Below are positions 61,338-63,495 of a DNA stretch of 63,495 bases, one piece after another. Both the position numbers and the translations under genes were made by a program. The DNA is taken from contig JAFVGZ010000013.1 of NCBI GenBank assembly GCA_017478025.1, positions 1 through 63,495 on the forward strand. Direction: 5' to 3'. The notes under the pieces are model-generated. The model saw only the letters and a list, made by a program, of their open reading frames with translations, had not been told where the DNA came from and did no database searches. How positions within the stretch are numbered: position 1 is the stretch's first letter; each line of letters starts with the position of its first letter. This stretch comes from Prevotella sp. GTDB lineage: Bacteria; Bacteroidota; Bacteroidia; Bacteroidales; Bacteroidaceae.

Positions 61338-61718
61338 ATGCTGGAAACTGGATTAAAACATACAAGCGAGCTGACAGTTAGCGAAGGCTTGACCGCTATT
61401 CAGATGGGGTCTGGTGATATGCCTGTCCTTGCTACACCCGCTATGATGGCATTGATGGAGAACGCCGCCATGCTTGCCGTTGCTGATGAATTGCCTGAAG
61501 GCTGCACAACAGTCGGTGGCCATATTGAAGCCTCACACCTCAGACCTTCGAAGATTGGGGATACGGTATCTGCTACAGCCGAAGTGACCAAGGTTGACGG
61601 TAAGAAGATTGAGTTTAAGGTATCTGCTTATTCAGGTGAAACGCTGCTTGGTGAGGGTACACACCTGAGATTCATTGTTGATAGAGAACGGTTCGTGTCA
61701 AAACTCACTAACTCGTGA
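61338..61718 (+). CDS. hotdog-fold thioesterase, FlK-like
   Basis: A 126-residue thioesterase of the fluoroacetyl-CoA thioesterase-like type. ATPAMMALMENAAMLAV and TVGGHIEASHLRPSKIGD are family-typical, with the active-site Glu in MEN and the His in GHIEASH. It starts one base after the cyclophilin stop. Substrate is unknown. Confidence 0.88.
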   Translation: MLETGLKHTSELTVSEGLTAIQMGSGDMPVLATPAMMALMENAAMLAVADELPEGCTTVGGHIEASHLRPSKIGDTVSATAEVTKVDGKKIEFKVSAYSGETLLGEGTHLRFIVDRERFVSKLTNS

Positions 61719-61719
61719 T

Positions 61720-61884
61720 ATGAAGAAACTGTTATTATCCATAGTCCTGCTGTTGTCTGCAGCCTACATTCAGTCACAGAACATCAGCCATCTAGAGACA
61801 ACGAAGAGCTGGTACTATATCTATGACCAGGACGGCAAAAAGTTAAAGACCCTCAGTAGCGCCATCGGAGAGCTGCAGGGGTAA
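61720..61884 (+). pseudogene. short secreted protein, probably truncated
   Basis: A 54-residue product with a signal peptide (MKKLLLSIVLLLSAA) followed by NISHLETTKSWYYIYDQDGKKLKTLS. That repeat-like unit normally occurs several times in longer Bacteroidales secreted proteins, so a premature stop after GELQG is likely. The start ATG at 61720 lies one base after the thioesterase stop. Confidence 0.55.
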
Positions 61885-61896
61885 TGAACAAATGAC

Positions 61897-62313
61897 ATGA
61901 CACAAGAACAACACAAAGCGCTCGACCCAATGGTCGCTTCGCATCGCGAAGAATTATTGAGCAGTCAGCAGGGCGAACTGGATGCCGTGCTGATGTATCA
62001 GAGACTGGCTAAAGTAGTCAAGACAGACAAAGAACGAGAGACGTTCCTTCAGTTGGCAAAGGAAGAAGGCAGACATGCAAGTGTTTTCCATGCCTATACG
62101 AAAGAGGTATTGAGGCCGAAGAAAACAATGGCTCGTATCATGCCGATACTCTATTATCTCTTAGGAAAGAAGCGGCTATACAAACTCATAGCTGCCGGGG
62201 AGTATAAGGCTGCTGTTGGCTATGAACATCTGATAGCAGACTTTCCAGAGGTGGAGAGTGTGAAGAACGACGAAAAACGGCATGGTGACATGGTGTCAGG
62301 ACTTCTCGAATGA
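61897..62313 (+). CDS. rubrerythrin-like di-iron protein
   Basis: A 138-residue helical protein. EXXH-type ligand segments are visible (QQGELDAVLMYQ and KEEGRHASVF, then EYKAAVGYEHL and DEKRHGDM). Such proteins reduce peroxide or store iron in anaerobes. No rubredoxin domain is present. The stop overlaps the start of the exporter gene. Confidence 0.85.
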   Translation: MTQEQHKALDPMVASHREELLSSQQGELDAVLMYQRLAKVVKTDKERETFLQLAKEEGRHASVFHAYTKEVLRPKKTMARIMPILYYLLGKKRLYKLIAAGEYKAAVGYEHLIADFPEVESVKNDEKRHGDMVSGLLE

Positions 62314-63143
62314 TAGATTTATCTGCCTACATACATAGTGATTGGGCGTGGGTTGTCCTTTTTGTTATGGCCATATTCGTCGGAATGTCCAAGACGGGCG
62401 TTCAGGGACTGGCTATTCTAACGGTCCCCATGCTGGCAATGGCATTCGGAGCCAAGCCGTCCACGGGCTTAATGCTACCAGTCCTCTGCTTTGCTGATGT
62501 CATCGGAGTGAGTTATTATCGCAGACAGGCAGAATGGAAGTATATCATTCGCTTACTTCCTATGGCTATAGCCGGTTTCTTCCTTGCTCTTTGGGTAGAT
62601 AACATGATTCCGGCAAAAGAATTCAAACACCTGATGGGAGCTTGTCTTGCTCTGGTGCTAGCCGTGATGCTTTGGAGTCAGTGGAAGGGAAAGGCTGCGA
62701 ATAAGCGAGAACAGAACGATGATTCCATCGATTCGGTCGAGCGTGAGCAGGCTCAACTGAAAGTCAAGGAGAATCTGATTATCGACAAATGGTGGTACAG
62801 TCCACTGTTCGGTTTGCTTGGAGGATTTACGACTATGATTGGTAATGCAGCAGGCCCTGTAATGGCAATCTATCTGCTATCCACTCGTATGCCGAAATTG
62901 GCTTTTGTCGGGACTAATGCATGGTTCTTCCTATGCGTGAACTTCTTGAAACTTCCCTTTCAGGTGTTTGCGTGGCATAATATCAACCTAACGACACTGG
63001 CTATTGATGCTTGTGCCATCCCGTTTGTACTGATTGGGGCATTTCTTGGTATTCGGATCGTTAAATTCTTACCCGAAAAGGGCTTCCGTATCTTCACAAC
63101 AATAGTAACCATTATCAGTGTCCTTGTGATGCTGCTTGCATAG
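62310..63143 (+). CDS. TauE/SafE family anion exporter
   Basis: A 277-residue membrane protein with about eight helices, and an internal TauE/SafE repeat pair (FVGMSKTGVQGLAIL near the N-terminus and GGFTTMIGNAAGPVMAIYLL in the second half). The family exports sulfite, sulfoacetate or related organic anions. Linkage with thiol and peroxide genes fits sulfur stress, but the substrate is unknown. Confidence 0.9.
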   Translation: MIDLSAYIHSDWAWVVLFVMAIFVGMSKTGVQGLAILTVPMLAMAFGAKPSTGLMLPVLCFADVIGVSYYRRQAEWKYIIRLLPMAIAGFFLALWVDNMIPAKEFKHLMGACLALVLAVMLWSQWKGKAANKREQNDDSIDSVEREQAQLKVKENLIIDKWWYSPLFGLLGGFTTMIGNAAGPVMAIYLLSTRMPKLAFVGTNAWFFLCVNFLKLPFQVFAWHNINLTTLAIDACAIPFVLIGAFLGIRIVKFLPEKGFRIFTTIVTIISVLVMLLA

Positions 63144-63153
63144 AATCTTTGAT

Positions 63154-63339
63154 ATGACACACTTGACTTCCATACAGGACATAGAGCTGACCATTTCAGA
63201 CAATCGTCTTTGCCTTTTCTATATCAAAGCTCCTGATTGCGGAGTCTGTAATGTAATGCTTGACAAGGCGAGACAGGTTTCAGATGTATTCCCTTCGCCA
63301 TGCTCATTCTATTCTGATGTTGAGTTCTGCTTACGCTGA
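63154..63339 (+). pseudogene. thioredoxin-family protein, truncated
   Basis: A 61-residue product with the beta-strand LCLFYIKAPDCGVC, where CGVC is the redox motif. The fold then stops after two helices; the region around SFYSDVEFCLR reads as a frameshift or breakpoint, and the rest of the window does not continue the domain. A full thioredoxin needs about 105 residues. It follows the TauE gene by 10 nt. Confidence 0.72.
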
Positions 63340-63495
63340 TAGCAAAACGAAGTTAGAGCTACTAATTCTAATAAACCTAAAATCCGCAACTATCATCCAA
63401 TACACGATTAAGGGTAGATTTATGAGTCGTTAGTAGCAGCTTTCAGTAAAAAGCAACAGCACAACATCAATATGTAGCCACCATCCCCTTACCCC
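63340..63495. other. window end with no visible gene
   Basis: No coding frame, promoter or hairpin is supported after the truncated thioredoxin. Confidence 0.5.

Overview
The window reads as a chromosomal segment of a gut or oral Bacteroidales bacterium, most like Prevotella and its split genera. The evidence is the promoter signature: at least fifteen transcription units begin behind a TAnnTTTG -7 box, many with a TTG or TTTGC motif 19-20 bp upstream. Supporting signs are weak Shine-Dalgarno sequences, a smalltalk micro-gene, family-typical proteins and a moderate GC content. No plasmid or phage backbone is visible. Genus and species are not resolvable by reading alone.

Layout. Positions 1-1280 are a gene-poor edge: the end of an HU-like DNA-binding protein, two micro-proteins, an ORF6N relic and many short repeats. 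Positions 1284-7700 (minus strand) hold an eight-gene sulfur-relay operon. In transcription order it encodes a ThiS/MoaD-like sulfur carrier, a ThiF/MoeB-like activating enzyme, a JAMM protease, cysteine synthase, a DsrE-like protein, a TusA-like protein, a family 2 encapsulin shell with a cyclic-nucleotide-binding-like insert, and a SufS-type cysteine desulfurase with a long low-complexity N-terminal extension typical of encapsulin cargo. A PLP enzyme of the MetY/MetB family is divergently transcribed at 7937. I read this as a protein-thiocarboxylate route to cysteine or homocysteine joined to an encapsulated desulfurase; this is the strongest candidate for a little-described system here.

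Positions 9246-19437 are housekeeping: DUF177, rpmF, fabH, era, der, glyS, an FKBP lipoprotein and parC. A DUF559 gene sits between era and der as a cassette bounded by 31-bp inverted repeats. Positions 19738-19980 carry a probable 6S RNA. Then follow a membrane-bound AraC regulator, two paralogous type-B carboxylesterases, a GTPase-compromised EF-G paralogue, a TPR protein, a periplasmic-binding-protein-like lipoprotein, glnS, radA and maf. At 35083-35281 an SRP RNA and tRNA-Thr share one promoter on the minus strand. pdxT and pdxS follow, next to a regulator that fuses a degenerate ThiD/PdxK fold to an AraC helix-turn-helix.

Positions 38245-47707 are a defence island on the minus strand: SNF2/PLD helicase, DUF4391, type III-like methyltransferase Mod and restriction subunit Res. 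A YoeB-type toxin-antitoxin pair is inserted on the opposite strand. The island starts behind a long, strongly folded leader RNA (47740-48090) and is bracketed by two copies of the same MITE-like element. The right part holds a FucI-like isomerase, two surface lipoproteins, a two-component system, a cobalamin adenosyltransferase behind another long leader closed by a 12-bp stem, a YbaK deacylase, tRNA-Ser, and a run of redox and stress genes (DUF296, cyclophilin, thioesterase, rubrerythrin-like, TauE) ending in a truncated thioredoxin.

The window is also rich in repeats. A GC-rich palindromic element occurs between genes, at stop codons and, in two cases, in frame inside coding sequences.
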